Source: Deltaproteobacteria bacterium (GTDB lineage: Bacteria; Desulfobacterota; Binatia; UBA1149; CAITLU01). From it: a stretch of DNA of 64,000 nucleotides. Shown one piece after another: positions 28,909-39,956 of this stretch. A program made the translations under genes and the position numbers. How positions within the stretch are numbered: position 1 is the first letter of the stretch; each line of letters starts with the position of its first letter. The stretch lies in NCBI GenBank assembly GCA_016218925.1, contig JACRCR010000054.1:1-64000 (forward strand), read 5' to 3'. A model generated the notes under the pieces. That model was not told where the DNA came from, searched no databases, and was given only the letters and a program-made list of their open reading frames with translations.

Positions 28909-28941
28909 GCCTCGTCATCGCCGCGACAGGGCCGCGGTGCC

Positions 28942-29232
28942 TCAATAGTTGGTGAACTCGTAGCTCTCGCGCCCCGGCTCGGCCAGCCCGAGGCCGGCGA
29001 CGAATTCCGAGACTTCACGCAGACAACGATCGACGTGGTCGCGATCGTTGCCGATCTGCGCGATCCCCAGTGTGATGCGTTGCCAGTTGTCGTGATCGTC
29101 GCACTCGGCCACCGAAACGTTGAACTTGTTGGCGACCCTCGCCTTGATGGCACGCAGCACCGACCGCTTGCCCTTCAAGGAGTGGTTCTCCGGCAGGTAC
29201 AGAATCACCTGCAGGACGCCGACTACCACCAC
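28942..29232 (-). CDS. DUF503 (YlxP-like) protein
   Basis: VVVGVLQVILYLPENHSLKGKRSVLRAIKARVANKFNVSVAECDDHDNWQRITLGIAQIGND. Confidence 0.9.
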   Translation of the reverse strand: MVVVGVLQVILYLPENHSLKGKRSVLRAIKARVANKFNVSVAECDDHDNWQRITLGIAQIGNDRDHVDRCLREVSEFVAGLGLAEPGRESYEFTNY

Positions 29233-29257
29233 GTCGCGAGCGCTGCGCGCCGGCGGC

Positions 29258-31930
29258 TCACTGCCGCGCGCTGGCGCCCTCCGCTCGCGGCGCGCTGCCG
29301 AGGGTACGCTTGACGGCATCGAGGCGGAAGCACTCGATCACGTCGCCGATCTTGATGTCGTTGAAGCGTTCCAGTCCGATGCCGCACTCGTAACCCGCGC
29401 TCATTTCCCGCTTGTCGTCCTTGAAGTGCCTCAGGCTGCCGATCTTTCCCTTGTGGACGACGACGTTGTCCCGCAGCACGCGGCAGTCGTGGCCGCGGGT
29501 AACGGTCCCTTCCAGCACGTACGAACCGCCGATCGTCCCGCCCGGGATGGTGAAGGTGTTGCGAACCTCGGCGCGACCCTCGAGCACTTCCTTGTAGTCC
29601 GGCACCAGCAGCCCTTCGAGCCCCGCCTTCACCTCGTCGATCACCTCGTAGATGACCGAGTGCAGGCGGATGTCGACGCCCTCGCGCTCGGCCAGCGCGC
29701 GGGCCTTGGCCTCGGGCCGCACGTGGAAGCCGAAGATGACGGCGTTCGACGCCATCGCCAGTTGCACGTCCGACTCGTTGATCGCGCCGACGCCCCCGTG
29801 AATCACCTTCAGCGTGACCTCCTCGTTGGACAGCTTCTCGAGCGCGCTCTTGATGGCTTCGACCGAACCGTCCACGTCGGCCTTGATGACGATGCTGAGT
29901 TCGAGCGCAGCCGCCCCTGCGCCGCCGAGCTGGCGCTGCACGTCTTCGAGCGACATGCGCGGCGAGCCGGCCAACGATTGCTTGCGGGTTGCCTGGCGGC
30001 GCATCTCGGCGACCTGCGCGGCCTTGGAGGGATCCTCGACGACGACGAAACCGTCGCCGGCCGACGGCACACCGTCCAGCCCGATGATTTCCACAGGCGT
30101 CGAAGGTCCGGCCTTCTTGATCGGCGTCCCCGCGTAGTCGGTCATCGCGCGGACGCGGCCGACGATCTCGCCACAGACGAAGTGATCACCGTGCGACAAC
30201 GTGCCCTTCTGCACCAGCACCGTGACCACCGGCCCGCGGCCCTTGTCGAGCCGCGCCTCGATGACGACGCCGACCGCCCGGGCATCCGCCGGAGCGGTGA
30301 GTTCGAGCACCTGCGCCTGCAACGAGATGGCTTCGAGCAGCTCGTCGATGCCGGTCTTCTTCAGGGCCGACACCGGCACGTACTGGGTGTCGCCACCCCA
30401 CTCTTCAGGCTGGAGCCCGTACTCGGTGAGTTGCTGCTTGATCCGGTCCAGGTTCGCGTCGGGCTTGTCGATCTTGTTGACCGCGACGACCACCGGAACT
30501 CCGGCGGCTTTGGCGTGGTTCACGGCCTCGATGGTCTGCGGCATCACGCCGTCGTCGGCGGCGACAACCAGCACGACGATGTCGGTCGCTTCGGCCCCGC
30601 GCGCGCGCATCGCAGTAAACGCGGCGTGCCCAGGGGTGTCCAGGAAGCAGATCGGCCCGATGCTCGACTGCACCATGTACGCACCGATGTGCTGCGTGAT
30701 GCCCCCCGATTCGGTGGCGATCACGTTGGTATGGCGGATCGCGTCGAGCAGCGAAGTCTTGCCGTGATCGACGTGACCCATGACGGTGACCACCGGGGGA
30801 CGCGCCTCGCCCTCTTCTTCGGTCGCCTCGCCGCTTTCCTCCATGTCGAGCAATTCCTCGACGTTGACGGCGGTGTTCTCGACGGTGTAGCCGAACTCCT
30901 CGGCGACCAGCGTGGTGGTATCGAAATCGACCGCGTCGTTGGCGGTCTTCATGGCGCCCAGTCGCATCAGCGCGCCGAGCACCTCGCCGACCTTGACGCC
31001 CATCGAACGCGCGAGATCAGCCGGAGTGGTCACGTCGTTGACCTTGACGACGCGCTTGCTCGCCTTGGGCGTGGTCAGCTCGGTCTTGCGCACCCGCTGC
31101 CCCGGTGCGGCTCTCTTCTTGCGCGGACGCACCTGATAGGCGCGCTCGAGCGCGTCGAACATGTCTTCCTTGCGGACGACCTTGCGCTTCTTCTTCCTGC
31201 CGGCGGCTTCGGCTTCGCCTTCCTTGGCGGCGGGCTTGGCCGCGGTGCCGGCGGCCTCTTCGGGTTGGGGCTGAGGTTTGGCTACGGCCGGCTTGCGGGT
31301 GAGGTCGATGCGACCGAGCACGCGCGGACCCGGGCGGCGCGTCGCCTCTTCGGCCACTGCCGGCTGCTCGGCCGGCGCTTCGCTCCGACTCAGCAGCACA
31401 TCGGTATAGTCGTCGGTGATGCGCTGGGCTTCGTCGGCTGAAAGCTTGTCCGAGAAGTCCTCCTCGGCAGCGGCGACTTCCACCGGGATTTCCTCGGCGC
31501 CAGTCGAAGCCGGCGCGACCGGCTCGACCTGCGCCGGCGCCGCTTCGACCGCGACGGGCTCGGGCTGCAATTCTGCCGGGGCAGGCGCCGCCGCGCCGGG
31601 CTCGCAGACCGGCGCGGTCTCGGGCTCGGGGGCCGGCGGCGCTGGAGCTTCGGCGACTGCGGGCTCAGTGCCCGTGTTGAGGATCGGAACCGAGGCGTAG
31701 GCGAAAGGGCTGGGGTCGAAGCGCGCAAGCAGTTCGGGAGCCACGTCGACCATCGTTGCCACACGACGCGCCCCGACTCCCAGGCTTCCCATGCCGTTTG
31801 AGCCGGGGGCTGCGGGTTCGTCGGCCTTGCGCCGGGCTCGACGGATGACGACGGTCGCAGGCTTGGCGGCCCCAGTCGCCGCTCGCGCGGATGCTTTGCT
31901 CGTTTCGGTCAGGTTCCTGGTCTCTGCCAT
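29258..31930 (-). CDS. infB: Translation initiation factor IF-2
   Basis: [54 protein letters not shown]; Ala/Pro/Glu-rich N-terminus. Confidence 0.97.
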   Translation of the reverse strand: MAETRNLTETSKASARAATGAAKPATVVIRRARRKADEPAAPGSNGMGSLGVGARRVATMVDVAPELLARFDPSPFAYASVPILNTGTEPAVAEAPAPPAPEPETAPVCEPGAAAPAPAELQPEPVAVEAAPAQVEPVAPASTGAEEIPVEVAAAEEDFSDKLSADEAQRITDDYTDVLLSRSEAPAEQPAVAEEATRRPGPRVLGRIDLTRKPAVAKPQPQPEEAAGTAAKPAAKEGEAEAAGRKKKRKVVRKEDMFDALERAYQVRPRKKRAAPGQRVRKTELTTPKASKRVVKVNDVTTPADLARSMGVKVGEVLGALMRLGAMKTANDAVDFDTTTLVAEEFGYTVENTAVNVEELLDMEESGEATEEEGEARPPVVTVMGHVDHGKTSLLDAIRHTNVIATESGGITQHIGAYMVQSSIGPICFLDTPGHAAFTAMRARGAEATDIVVLVVAADDGVMPQTIEAVNHAKAAGVPVVVAVNKIDKPDANLDRIKQQLTEYGLQPEEWGGDTQYVPVSALKKTGIDELLEAISLQAQVLELTAPADARAVGVVIEARLDKGRGPVVTVLVQKGTLSHGDHFVCGEIVGRVRAMTDYAGTPIKKAGPSTPVEIIGLDGVPSAGDGFVVVEDPSKAAQVAEMRRQATRKQSLAGSPRMSLEDVQRQLGGAGAAALELSIVIKADVDGSVEAIKSALEKLSNEEVTLKVIHGGVGAINESDVQLAMASNAVIFGFHVRPEAKARALAEREGVDIRLHSVIYEVIDEVKAGLEGLLVPDYKEVLEGRAEVRNTFTIPGGTIGGSYVLEGTVTRGHDCRVLRDNVVVHKGKIGSLRHFKDDKREMSAGYECGIGLERFNDIKIGDVIECFRLDAVKRTLGSAPRAEGASARQ

Positions 31931-32018
31931 GTCGTCTCGGTCTCCGGCGTCGTTGCCCTGCGAAATGAAACTCGTACGGTCCCCGCCATCGGGCCGGTCG
32001 CACGTCTCTACACTCTAC

Positions 32019-32360
32019 CTACGCGGTCCCGTCCGCCGCGGGCGTCGCTGCCGAGCGGCGCGTGTCGCGGACATCGTCGCGCGTACCGTTCAGCACGATG
32101 CGCTCCAGCGCCGCGGCGGCACGCTGCCTCGCGTCGCGGCCCACCGTCGTTCGCAGCGATCGGCCCAATCCCTTGCTGCGAATCAGCCCGGACAGGCACC
32201 CCTGGCTCGCGTGCAGATAGGCACTGCGGCCCGCTGTCGGGGTGCGGGTGATCATCACCAGCTCGCCGGCGGCGTCGACCTGCAGGCGCAGCAGCGAAGC
32301 CTGTAGCTCGCGCTTGCCGCACCCGATGCAGGTTCGAACCACTGGCGACGGGTGTCTCAT
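32019..32360 (-). CDS. ylxR: YlxR (DUF448) family RNA-binding protein
   Basis: RTCIGCGKRELQASLLRLQ...GRSAYLHASQGCLSGLIRSKGLGRSLR, between nusA and infB. Confidence 0.92.
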   Translation of the reverse strand: MRHPSPVVRTCIGCGKRELQASLLRLQVDAAGELVMITRTPTAGRSAYLHASQGCLSGLIRSKGLGRSLRTTVGRDARQRAAAALERIVLNGTRDDVRDTRRSAATPAADGTA

Positions 32361-33781
32361 CCCTCGGCACCTACCTCGGCGGGCTCGACCTCCGCCGGCT
32401 TCAGTTCGACGGCCTCGCTCGCGGGCGTGCTCTCGACGCCAGAGCGCGCCGCAGCCGCGTCGCGGGCGCGGCCGAGCATCGTCTCGGCCGCCTCGCTGAC
32501 CGCTCGGGCGATGCGCGCGACGATCTTCTCACGGCGCTCGATCTCGTCGGCGATGCGCGCCGAGGCGATCAGCGGCTCGGCCTCCTCGGGGGTGATTTCC
32601 AGGACGTCGGCGATCTCTTCCGCGGCGCTGCCCGCGAGTTCGCCGGCCGATTTGTAGCCCTCGGCCAGCAGCAGCTCGGCGCGTAGATCGCTGAGCCCCT
32701 CGACGCGACGAAGCGAGCGGCGCGACTCGCGCTGCCAGCGCTCGTACTCGCTCTCGCTGTGGACGTCGAGCTTCCAACCGGTCAGCTTGCCGCCCAGTCG
32801 CACGTTCTGCCCTTTGCGCCCGATCGCCAGCGAGAGCTGATCGTCGGGAACGATGACTTCCATCGAGTGATCGCCCTCGTCGATGACGATGCGCGAGACC
32901 TTGGCCGGTGACAGCGCGCGGCACACGAACTCGGTCTCGTCAGGTGTCCACGGGACGATGTCGATGCGCTCGCCGCGCAGTTCCTGAACGACGGCTTGCA
33001 CGCGGCTTCCACGCATTCCGACACAGGCGCCTACCGGATCGACGTCGCTGTTGTGCGAGACCACCGCGATCTTGGCGCGCCCGCCGGGCTCGCGAACGAC
33101 GTCCTTGATCTCGACGATGCCCTCGTAGACCTCCGGGACTTCCTGCTCGAAGAGTTTCTTGACCAGGTCGGGATTGGTTCGCGACAGTACGATCTGCGGG
33201 CCGCGCGCATTCTCGTCCACGCGCACGATCAGCGCCCGTATCCGGTCGCCCTGGCGATAGCGTTCGCGCGGGATCTGTTCGCGCTCGGGGAGGATGGCAT
33301 CGACGTTGGGACGCAACTGGACGACCAGGTTGCGGCGCTCGAAGCGCATGACGATTCCCGACTGGATGGTTCCCTCGTGCTGCTTGAACTCGTTGAAGAT
33401 CATCGCGCGCTCGTAGTCGCGTACCTTCTGCACGATGTTCTGCTTGGCCGCCTGGGCGGCGATGCGTCCGAACGGGGCGGTCTCGAGCTTGGACAGCAAC
33501 TCGTCGCCGATCTGCGACTCGGGATCGTAGCGTTCGCGCGCCCCTTCCAGCGTCACTTCGGTGTCGGGATTCTCGACCTCCGCCACCACCGTGCGGATCT
33601 CGTAGATGTCGATCTCGGCGGTTTCCGGGTTGAACTTGGCTTCGATGTTGAGGTCGTTGCCGTAGGTCTTTCGAGCTGCGGACTTCATGGCTTCTTCGAC
33701 CGCCTCGATGACGAGCTGGCGGTCGATGCCTTTTTCCTTGCTGACCTGGTCGATGACCCGAAGAAGTTCTGGTTGTTGCAT
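32357..33781 (-). CDS. nusA: Transcription termination/antitermination factor NusA
   Basis: LLRVIDQVSKEKGIDRQLVIEAVEEAM..., GACVGMRGSRVQAVVQELRGERIDIVPW, LAIGRKGQNVRLGGKLTGW. Confidence 0.97.
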   Translation of the reverse strand: MQQPELLRVIDQVSKEKGIDRQLVIEAVEEAMKSAARKTYGNDLNIEAKFNPETAEIDIYEIRTVVAEVENPDTEVTLEGARERYDPESQIGDELLSKLETAPFGRIAAQAAKQNIVQKVRDYERAMIFNEFKQHEGTIQSGIVMRFERRNLVVQLRPNVDAILPEREQIPRERYRQGDRIRALIVRVDENARGPQIVLSRTNPDLVKKLFEQEVPEVYEGIVEIKDVVREPGGRAKIAVVSHNSDVDPVGACVGMRGSRVQAVVQELRGERIDIVPWTPDETEFVCRALSPAKVSRIVIDEGDHSMEVIVPDDQLSLAIGRKGQNVRLGGKLTGWKLDVHSESEYERWQRESRRSLRRVEGLSDLRAELLLAEGYKSAGELAGSAAEEIADVLEITPEEAEPLIASARIADEIERREKIVARIARAVSEAAETMLGRARDAAAARSGVESTPASEAVELKPAEVEPAEVGAEG

Positions 33782-33796
33782 GATTTGTTTCCTGCC

Positions 33797-34294
33797 TCAG
33801 CGCCGGCGTCGCGGCGCGGGCTTTGCCTCGAATTCGTACTCGAGATTGGCCTTGTCGATGTCGGCCATGGCGATTCGCGTCGAGGCGCCCGTTTCATCGG
33901 CGATGACGAGGTACTCCGCGTCTGCCTCGACCAGACGGCCGAGTAGCGTGCGTCGCCCCTGTCCTGTTTCGTTCGTTTTCACCCGGACCTTCTGCCCAAC
34001 GACCCTCGCGAAATGCGCGGGCGTCTTCAGCACCCGGTTGAGACCCGGCGACGAGACCTCGAGCATGTAGTGGCCCTGGATTGCCTCGTGCGCATCGAGC
34101 GCATCGCCGAGCCGGCGGCTCACCGCCGTACAGTCGTCGATGCTTACCAGTCCCGACCCGTCGGCGGTGTCCAGGAAAAGGCGTACAAGCCGGCGCGAGC
34201 CGCTCGCCGTCAATTCGACGTCGAGTACTTCGAGGCCTCTTTCGGCGGCGATCGGCTCTGCGATCGCCCTGATCTTAGAGCCGTTCGTTCCCAC
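33797..34294 (-). CDS. rimP: Ribosome maturation factor RimP
   Basis: GLEVLDVELTASGSRRLVRLFLDTADGSGLVSIDDCTAVSRRLGDALD...YMLEVSSPGLNRVLKTPAHFAR. Confidence 0.94.
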   Translation of the reverse strand: MGTNGSKIRAIAEPIAAERGLEVLDVELTASGSRRLVRLFLDTADGSGLVSIDDCTAVSRRLGDALDAHEAIQGHYMLEVSSPGLNRVLKTPAHFARVVGQKVRVKTNETGQGRRTLLGRLVEADAEYLVIADETGASTRIAMADIDKANLEYEFEAKPAPRRRR

Positions 34295-34343
34295 TTGCCG
34301 CCCTCGGACAGGACCCGGGGCAGCGCCAGTGGCGCTCCAAACT

Positions 34344-34370
34344 AAAAGAGGCGGGCACCGGGCCCACCTC
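34344..34370 (-). terminator. Rho-independent terminator downstream of the acyl-CoA ligase, ahead of rimP
   Basis: Minus-strand GAGGTGGGC-ccggt-GCCCGCCTC followed by TTTTAGTTT. Confidence 0.8.
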
Positions 34371-34439
34371 CTCAACTGCCCCGACAACGCGGCGAAGTAC
34401 CATAGGGACACTGCGGTCGCAAGGCCGCCAGGCGGCGCC

Positions 34440-36281
34440 TCAGTGCGCGGTTGCCGGAGCCTCCGCGCCGGCCTCGACCATCGACCTGATCTCGGCCTGG
34501 TAGCGCGTCGCTATCACCTTGCGCCGCAGTTCGAGGCTGGCGGTCAACTCGCCCTCGTCGATGGAGAAATCGCGGGCGAGGATTCGAAAACCTCGGATCG
34601 ACTCGTAGGGCGCCAAGGCGCCATTGACCTCCTCCACCTGTCGCTCGATGGCCGCGCGCACGATCGCCAGGCCGGCGAGTTCTGCGGGAGAGCCAGGGGT
34701 CAGGCCGTGCTCGCGGGCCAGCGCGGCGACCTCGTCGAGGTCCAGCGTGATCAGTGCGAGGCAGTGCTCGAGGCGATCTCCGATTACCACGGCGCGGCTG
34801 ACAAAGCGCCGCGCTCTCAGCAGGTTCTCGATCTTGCGCGGCGCGACGTACCTGCCACCGGCGGTCTTGATCAGTTCCTTCTTGCGGTCCGTGATCGTCA
34901 GGTAGCCGTCGGCGTCGAGTTCGCCGATGTCCCCGGTGTGGAACCACCCTTCGGCGTCCCACGCCTCGGCGGTTTCTGCCGGCCGGTTGAAGTAGCCCAT
35001 GGCGAGGTTGGGGCCCTTGGCGAGGATCTCGCCGTCGTCGGCGATCTTCAGCGTAACGCCCGGGAAAGCCTGGCCAACGGTGCCGATCCTGGTGGCCCCG
35101 GGGCGGTTGATGGTCAGGATCGGCGTGGTTTCGGTCAGTCCGTAGCCTTCGAGCAGCGGAAGACCGACGGCGTGGAAGAACCGGATGATCTGAGGATCGA
35201 GCGGAGCCGCTCCACTGACCAGCAGCCGCACCCGGCCGCCCAGGCGTTGGTGAATGCCGTCGAATACGAGCCGCTGCGCCACCGCGTCGAGGGCCTGCAG
35301 CCAGGTCGGAATCGCCGCGCCGCGGTTCGCGAGGTCGGCGCGCTGGCCGCCTACCGACAGCGCCCAGTCGAAGACCGCGCGAGAGGCCGCGCCCTGGCGG
35401 CCGAGCCGCTCGTGCAACGAGGCGTGGATCTTCTCGAAGATCGACGGAACCGCCGGCACCAGGTGCGGGCGGGTCTTGCGCATATCGTGCATCAGCGTGT
35501 CGGTCCGCTCCGCGTATGCAGTCACGGTCCCCATGAAGATGCCGAGGTACTCGAGCATCCGGCCGAAGGAATGGGCCAGCGGCAGAAACTCGAAGTCGAC
35601 TTCGCCGCGCAGCGCGATCTCCAGCGAAGCGATCGCTTCCAGGGCCGACAGATGGTTGCCGTGGGTCTGCACGACGCCCTTGGGAAGCCCGGTGGTGCCG
35701 GCGGTGTAGACGATCGTCGCCAGATCCTCGCGCACCAGCGCGCCGGTGCGGCGGTGGATCTCGTCGCGAGCCGACCCGATGCTGTCGCGGCCGCGCCGCC
35801 GCACCTCCTGCATCGTCAGACATCCCGGCGCGTGGCCGTCAAAGACGATGACAACGTCCGCGACCGGGGTGAGCCGCCGGCCTTCGGCTTCCACCCCGTC
35901 GCGTACTGCCGCGGCGACCTTCTCGGCATGGCGCCGGTTCTCAACGAAAACCGTGCGCGCTCCTGAATCCGCCAGCAGGTAGGCGCACTCGGAGACCGGG
36001 CTGGAGGGGTGGATAGGAATCGTCGCACAACCGATCGCCAGTGCAGCCAGATCGGCCTCCATCCACTCTGGACGGGTCGCAGACAGGATCGCGACGCGCC
36101 GCCCCGGCTCGAGTCCCAGGGCGATCAATCCGGCGGCGATCTCCTCTACCGCCGCGAGGCTCTCGGTCCAGGTGGTGGTGCGGTAGACACCCTCACGTTT
36201 GGCCACATAGCGCGGGCCGGCGCCGCCCATCTGGGCGGCATCGAAGAACATGGCGGGCAGGCTCGGGTAGCGCGGGGGCAC
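34440..36281 (-). CDS. Long-chain fatty acid--CoA ligase (AMP-binding, FAA1-like)
   Basis: LATIVYTAGTTGLPKGVVQTHGN, LLEGYGLTETTPILTINRPG, GWFHTGDIGELDADGYLTITDRKKELIKTAGGRYVAPRKIEN. Confidence 0.95.
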   Translation of the reverse strand: MPPRYPSLPAMFFDAAQMGGAGPRYVAKREGVYRTTTWTESLAAVEEIAAGLIALGLEPGRRVAILSATRPEWMEADLAALAIGCATIPIHPSSPVSECAYLLADSGARTVFVENRRHAEKVAAAVRDGVEAEGRRLTPVADVVIVFDGHAPGCLTMQEVRRRGRDSIGSARDEIHRRTGALVREDLATIVYTAGTTGLPKGVVQTHGNHLSALEAIASLEIALRGEVDFEFLPLAHSFGRMLEYLGIFMGTVTAYAERTDTLMHDMRKTRPHLVPAVPSIFEKIHASLHERLGRQGAASRAVFDWALSVGGQRADLANRGAAIPTWLQALDAVAQRLVFDGIHQRLGGRVRLLVSGAAPLDPQIIRFFHAVGLPLLEGYGLTETTPILTINRPGATRIGTVGQAFPGVTLKIADDGEILAKGPNLAMGYFNRPAETAEAWDAEGWFHTGDIGELDADGYLTITDRKKELIKTAGGRYVAPRKIENLLRARRFVSRAVVIGDRLEHCLALITLDLDEVAALAREHGLTPGSPAELAGLAIVRAAIERQVEEVNGALAPYESIRGFRILARDFSIDEGELTASLELRRKVIATRYQAEIRSMVEAGAEAPATAH

Positions 36282-36300
36282 CAGGACAACCCCGGGAAGG

Positions 36301-36780
36301 CTAGGCTTCCTCGCGTTCGTGGATCGTGACCACCGAAATGATCTGGTAGCGCTTGCGCGCGTTGGGAAGCTGGATCGCCACCTCGTCGCCCTCCTTGCGC
36401 TTGAGCAGGGCCTGCCCGACCGGCGACGTCAGCGAGATCTTGCCGGCGGCCATGTCGACTTCCTCGGCGAACACCACCTGGTACTTGACGACATCGCCAC
36501 TTTCGGAGTCTTCCATCTCGACGATGCTGCCGTAGCCGACCACGCCGCGCGGAATCGACGAGATCGTGTAGCGCGACAGGTCGTGAATCCGGGTTTCCAA
36601 CGCTCCGACGCGAGCGCTGACCACGCTCTGCTTCTCCTTGGCGGCGTGGTACTCGGCGTTCTCCTTGAGGTCGCCGTGCGCGCGCGCCACCTCGATGATC
36701 CTGGGCAACTCGATGTTGAGTTCGCGGCGCAGTACCAGCAACTCGGCTTGCAGCCGCTCTATGATTGGCAGTTTTTTCAT
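36301..36780 (-). CDS. greA: Transcription elongation factor GreA
   Basis: ARAHGDLKENAEYHAAKEKQSVVSARVGALE...ISLTSPVGQALLKRKEGDEVAIQLPN. Confidence 0.95.
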   Translation of the reverse strand: MKKLPIIERLQAELLVLRRELNIELPRIIEVARAHGDLKENAEYHAAKEKQSVVSARVGALETRIHDLSRYTISSIPRGVVGYGSIVEMEDSESGDVVKYQVVFAEEVDMAAGKISLTSPVGQALLKRKEGDEVAIQLPNARKRYQIISVVTIHEREEA

Positions 36781-36839
36781 GTCTGGAACGTCCGGAGATT
36801 AGGGGCGCAGCAAGCGGGTGTCAAAACGACCGGTGTCGT

Positions 36840-37274
36840 TCATCCGGCCAGCACTTCGCGTGCGAGCGCACTGGCGGTCTTGCCGTCGTAGCGACCGGCG
36901 TAGCGCTCCCCGAGCGCCTTCATCACCGGACCGATACCGCCGGCCCCGGTCTCGGCGACGATCGCGCGGATGGCCTCGCGCAGTTCGGCCTCGCTCATCC
37001 CGGCCGGGAGCAGGCTCTCCAGGACCGCGAGCAACTGCTCGTGTTCGGTGATCTGGTCGGCTCGCTCGGCTTTGCGGGCGAAGTCGAGGGTCTCGCGGCA
37101 CTGCTTCACTTCGCGCTGTATGAGCGCGGTTATCTCGCGCTCCGGCACCGGACCGCGCAGCTCGATCGCCTTGTTCTTGATCGCCGCGACCACGGCGCGT
37201 AGCGCACGCAGCTTCATCGCGTCCTTGCACCGCATCGCCGCAGTCAGTTGCTCACGCAGCTCGCTTTCAGTCAC
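36840..37274 (-). CDS. GatB/YqeY domain protein
   Basis: MRCKDAMKLRALRAVVAAIKNKAIELRG...GGIGPVMKALGERYAGRYDGKTASALAREVLAG. Confidence 0.9.
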   Translation of the reverse strand: MTESELREQLTAAMRCKDAMKLRALRAVVAAIKNKAIELRGPVPEREITALIQREVKQCRETLDFARKAERADQITEHEQLLAVLESLLPAGMSEAELREAIRAIVAETGAGGIGPVMKALGERYAGRYDGKTASALAREVLAG

Positions 37275-37289
37275 GACAATCCCTCCATC

Positions 37290-39956
37290 TCAGCGCCTGG
37301 CGGCGGCGGTGTGGACACGCAGGCTCTCTTCGAGACCCAGCACGAACTCTTCGAGTTTGTCCCACGAGGGTCCGCGCAGCACCCAGCGTTCGCGCCCGGC
37401 GCGTCCCCGTTGTTCGGTCCGAATGTATCCCATCTCGGTGTAGCGACTGAACGCATCGCGGAAGATCGCGTCGGAGGATCCCTCGGGTTTGGACACCTCT
37501 CCGAGCAGAAGGCTCGTTTTGTAGTGGCGACGAACGTCCTCCATCAGTGCCTTCTGGGTCATGCCTTCGGGGCCGAGCTGTCCGTGTATCGCCAGCGCGG
37601 TGATGTAGTAGGCCTCGCGGAAATTCTGCAGCACGTTGAGCGTCGCGGTCACCAGCGGGTGCGAATCGACCAGATCGTCGCCCGATAGTGCGCCGACCTC
37701 GCGATAGTAGCCGAGCAGTCTCTCGATGGAGGCGGCCAGTTCGCTGCGGATCGGCAGCGGGAACTCGTAGCGGAACAGGTCGAGCCACCACCAGATCCGC
37801 TCGGCCAGGTCCGATGCCGCAACTCCCTCGCGTAGGCACGACGTCAGCAGCGACGGGACCAGGAACGCGTGGATCAGGTTGTTCTTGTAGAAATCGAGCG
37901 CCAGCCGGCGGCCCTGCTTGACCACCAGCACTTCCTCGCGGCCGCGCTGCAAGACCTCGATCAGGCCGTTGGTTCCCAGGAACGAGATGCTCTCGCGGAA
38001 ATTGCCGGCGTTGCGCGCCAGCGAGCCGGTCGGGACGATGCCTAGAAAACGCGTGAATTCCAGCAGCGCGTTGGCGCGCTCGCGGAAGTCGCGGTACCGG
38101 AACCCCCACTTCGGCGCGCCCAGCAGCACGGTGGCCGAAATCGAGGTCGCACCGGCCACCGCAGCCTTGTTGACGTCGCGCAGGATGCGGAAGCCGAGCC
38201 GCTGGATGAAGCGGCGCTTTTCTTCCTCGACCGCGGCATCTCCGGCCTTCTCGACGAAGCGTTGCTTGCGCTCGCCGAGCTCGTCTCCGAGCGAGATCGG
38301 ATCGGCGAACGAGATGTAGATGGTGCCGTATTTCTGCTTGAGGAAGCGACGCGCGCGCATCAGTGCCGCGAAGCTCTCCGGTTCTTTTTCGGCCCCGCCG
38401 AGTTCGGCCTGGTAAGCGTCTTCTTCGACGATGCGGCCATAGTGGATCGACACCGGCACCAGATAGAGGTCGCGACGTACCCCCGAAGCATAGGCACCGA
38501 CGATACCGGCGAGCATACCCAGCTTGGGGGTCATGATCTTGCCGGTGCGGCTGCGCCCGCCTTCGATGAAGAACTCCTGCGTGTATCCCTCCCGGATCAT
38601 GTACTGCAGGTAGCGGCGGAACACGTACTTGTAGAGCTCGTCGTCGCCGAAAGTGCGGCGGATGAAATACGCGCCGCTGGCGCGGAAGATCGGCGACATC
38701 GGCCAGAACGACATGTTGATCCCGGCCGCGATGTGCGGCGGACTGACGAAGTGCAGGTAGAACAGGTACGACAGGATCATGTAGTCGAAATGACTGCGAT
38801 GACACGGCACCAGCACGATCGGGTGGTTCTTGACCTTCTCGATGACCTTCTCGAAGCCGATCGGCTCGAGTCCCTGGAACATGCGATTCCAGATCTTCTT
38901 GAACAGCCACGCCACCACCGCGAAAACGGCGCCGTTGAACTCGGCCGCCATCTCGTCGAACATCCCCTCGGCCTGCTTGCGGAGCTTGGCCTCCTCCACC
39001 CCTTTTTCGACCGCGAGCTCGGCCAGGAACGCGCGCGTCTCGTCGTCTTCCAGGATCAGCGCCTTGACCCGCTTGCGCGGCAGGATCGCGGGCCCCATCA
39101 CCACCCGCTCTTCGCGATGGAGGAAGATCTGGATCGCGCGCGTCAGGCGCCGTACCAGGCGGTCCTCCCCGTCGTTGCCGTAGCGCCGCAGGAAGTCGGC
39201 CACCCGCACTTCGGTTCCGACCGTCAGGAAGAGGTTGTTGCGGTAGAACCAGTAGGTCAGCAGCTTTCGCCACTCGCTCGGTGTCTCGTGCACGTTGTAG
39301 ACGAGCGCGGAGACGCCGGCCTCGCGACGGCGGAAGGTGTGTCCGCGAAACGGAGCGAGCGGTACGATGAAGCGTTCGCGCTGGCTGTCGCGCGCGCCGG
39401 CCAGAATCTCGCGCAGGTAGTCCGCGCCGACGCGTCCGACCGGCGTCTCTTCCGCGGCGGCGAGTCCGCCGTGTCCGCGCGGGCCGCGCATGAAGATCAG
39501 CACAGGTTGCCCGGCCGCCACCGCGCGCGCACACAGATCGTGATCGGTGACGGGCGCGGGGCCGCGCCCGAGCTTCCTGGCGAGCGCGTCGCGCAGCGTT
39601 CGCAGCAGCTCGGGCAGCGGCGCCAGCGCCGCCGACGACACGCCGTTGGCGAACACCGGCAGCAGCAGGCCCTCGCGCCTGAGCACGTAGTTCACCATGA
39701 AGTAGTCGACGAACGAGCGGCTGCGCAGCACGTAGATGACGGTGCCGCGCTCGGAGAGTTCACGGATCTTCTCGACCAGCCTTTCGTTGACCACCGCGTT
39801 GGCGAACAGGCGCCGCCCGAAGAACTCGGCTACCGCCGACATCCGCGCGCGCATCGCCGAAGGGTGCGCCGCCGCCGCCGCTGCGCTCGGCCGCGTGGGA
39901 GACAACGGCGAAGAAGGCGGCGAGCCCGGCTGCGCGCTCACGATAGTTGCCTCCAT
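37290..39956 (-). CDS. plsB: Glycerol-3-phosphate 1-O-acyltransferase (PlsB-like)
   Basis: VLVPCHRSHFDYMILSYLFY (HxxxxD), EFFIEGGRSRTGK, LVPVSIHYGRIVE; start at MEATIV inferred, upstream ORF extension rejected. Confidence 0.87.
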   Translation of the reverse strand: MEATIVSAQPGSPPSSPLSPTRPSAAAAAAHPSAMRARMSAVAEFFGRRLFANAVVNERLVEKIRELSERGTVIYVLRSRSFVDYFMVNYVLRREGLLLPVFANGVSSAALAPLPELLRTLRDALARKLGRGPAPVTDHDLCARAVAAGQPVLIFMRGPRGHGGLAAAEETPVGRVGADYLREILAGARDSQRERFIVPLAPFRGHTFRRREAGVSALVYNVHETPSEWRKLLTYWFYRNNLFLTVGTEVRVADFLRRYGNDGEDRLVRRLTRAIQIFLHREERVVMGPAILPRKRVKALILEDDETRAFLAELAVEKGVEEAKLRKQAEGMFDEMAAEFNGAVFAVVAWLFKKIWNRMFQGLEPIGFEKVIEKVKNHPIVLVPCHRSHFDYMILSYLFYLHFVSPPHIAAGINMSFWPMSPIFRASGAYFIRRTFGDDELYKYVFRRYLQYMIREGYTQEFFIEGGRSRTGKIMTPKLGMLAGIVGAYASGVRRDLYLVPVSIHYGRIVEEDAYQAELGGAEKEPESFAALMRARRFLKQKYGTIYISFADPISLGDELGERKQRFVEKAGDAAVEEEKRRFIQRLGFRILRDVNKAAVAGATSISATVLLGAPKWGFRYRDFRERANALLEFTRFLGIVPTGSLARNAGNFRESISFLGTNGLIEVLQRGREEVLVVKQGRRLALDFYKNNLIHAFLVPSLLTSCLREGVAASDLAERIWWWLDLFRYEFPLPIRSELAASIERLLGYYREVGALSGDDLVDSHPLVTATLNVLQNFREAYYITALAIHGQLGPEGMTQKALMEDVRRHYKTSLLLGEVSKPEGSSDAIFRDAFSRYTEMGYIRTEQRGRAGRERWVLRGPSWDKLEEFVLGLEESLRVHTAAARR

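Noticed and set aside
29120-31441. 773-aa plus-strand ORF
   Set aside because: Antisense shadow of infB, no recognisable domain.
34140-35966. 608-aa plus-strand ORF
   Set aside because: Antisense to rimP and the acyl-CoA ligase; low-complexity reverse-frame composition.
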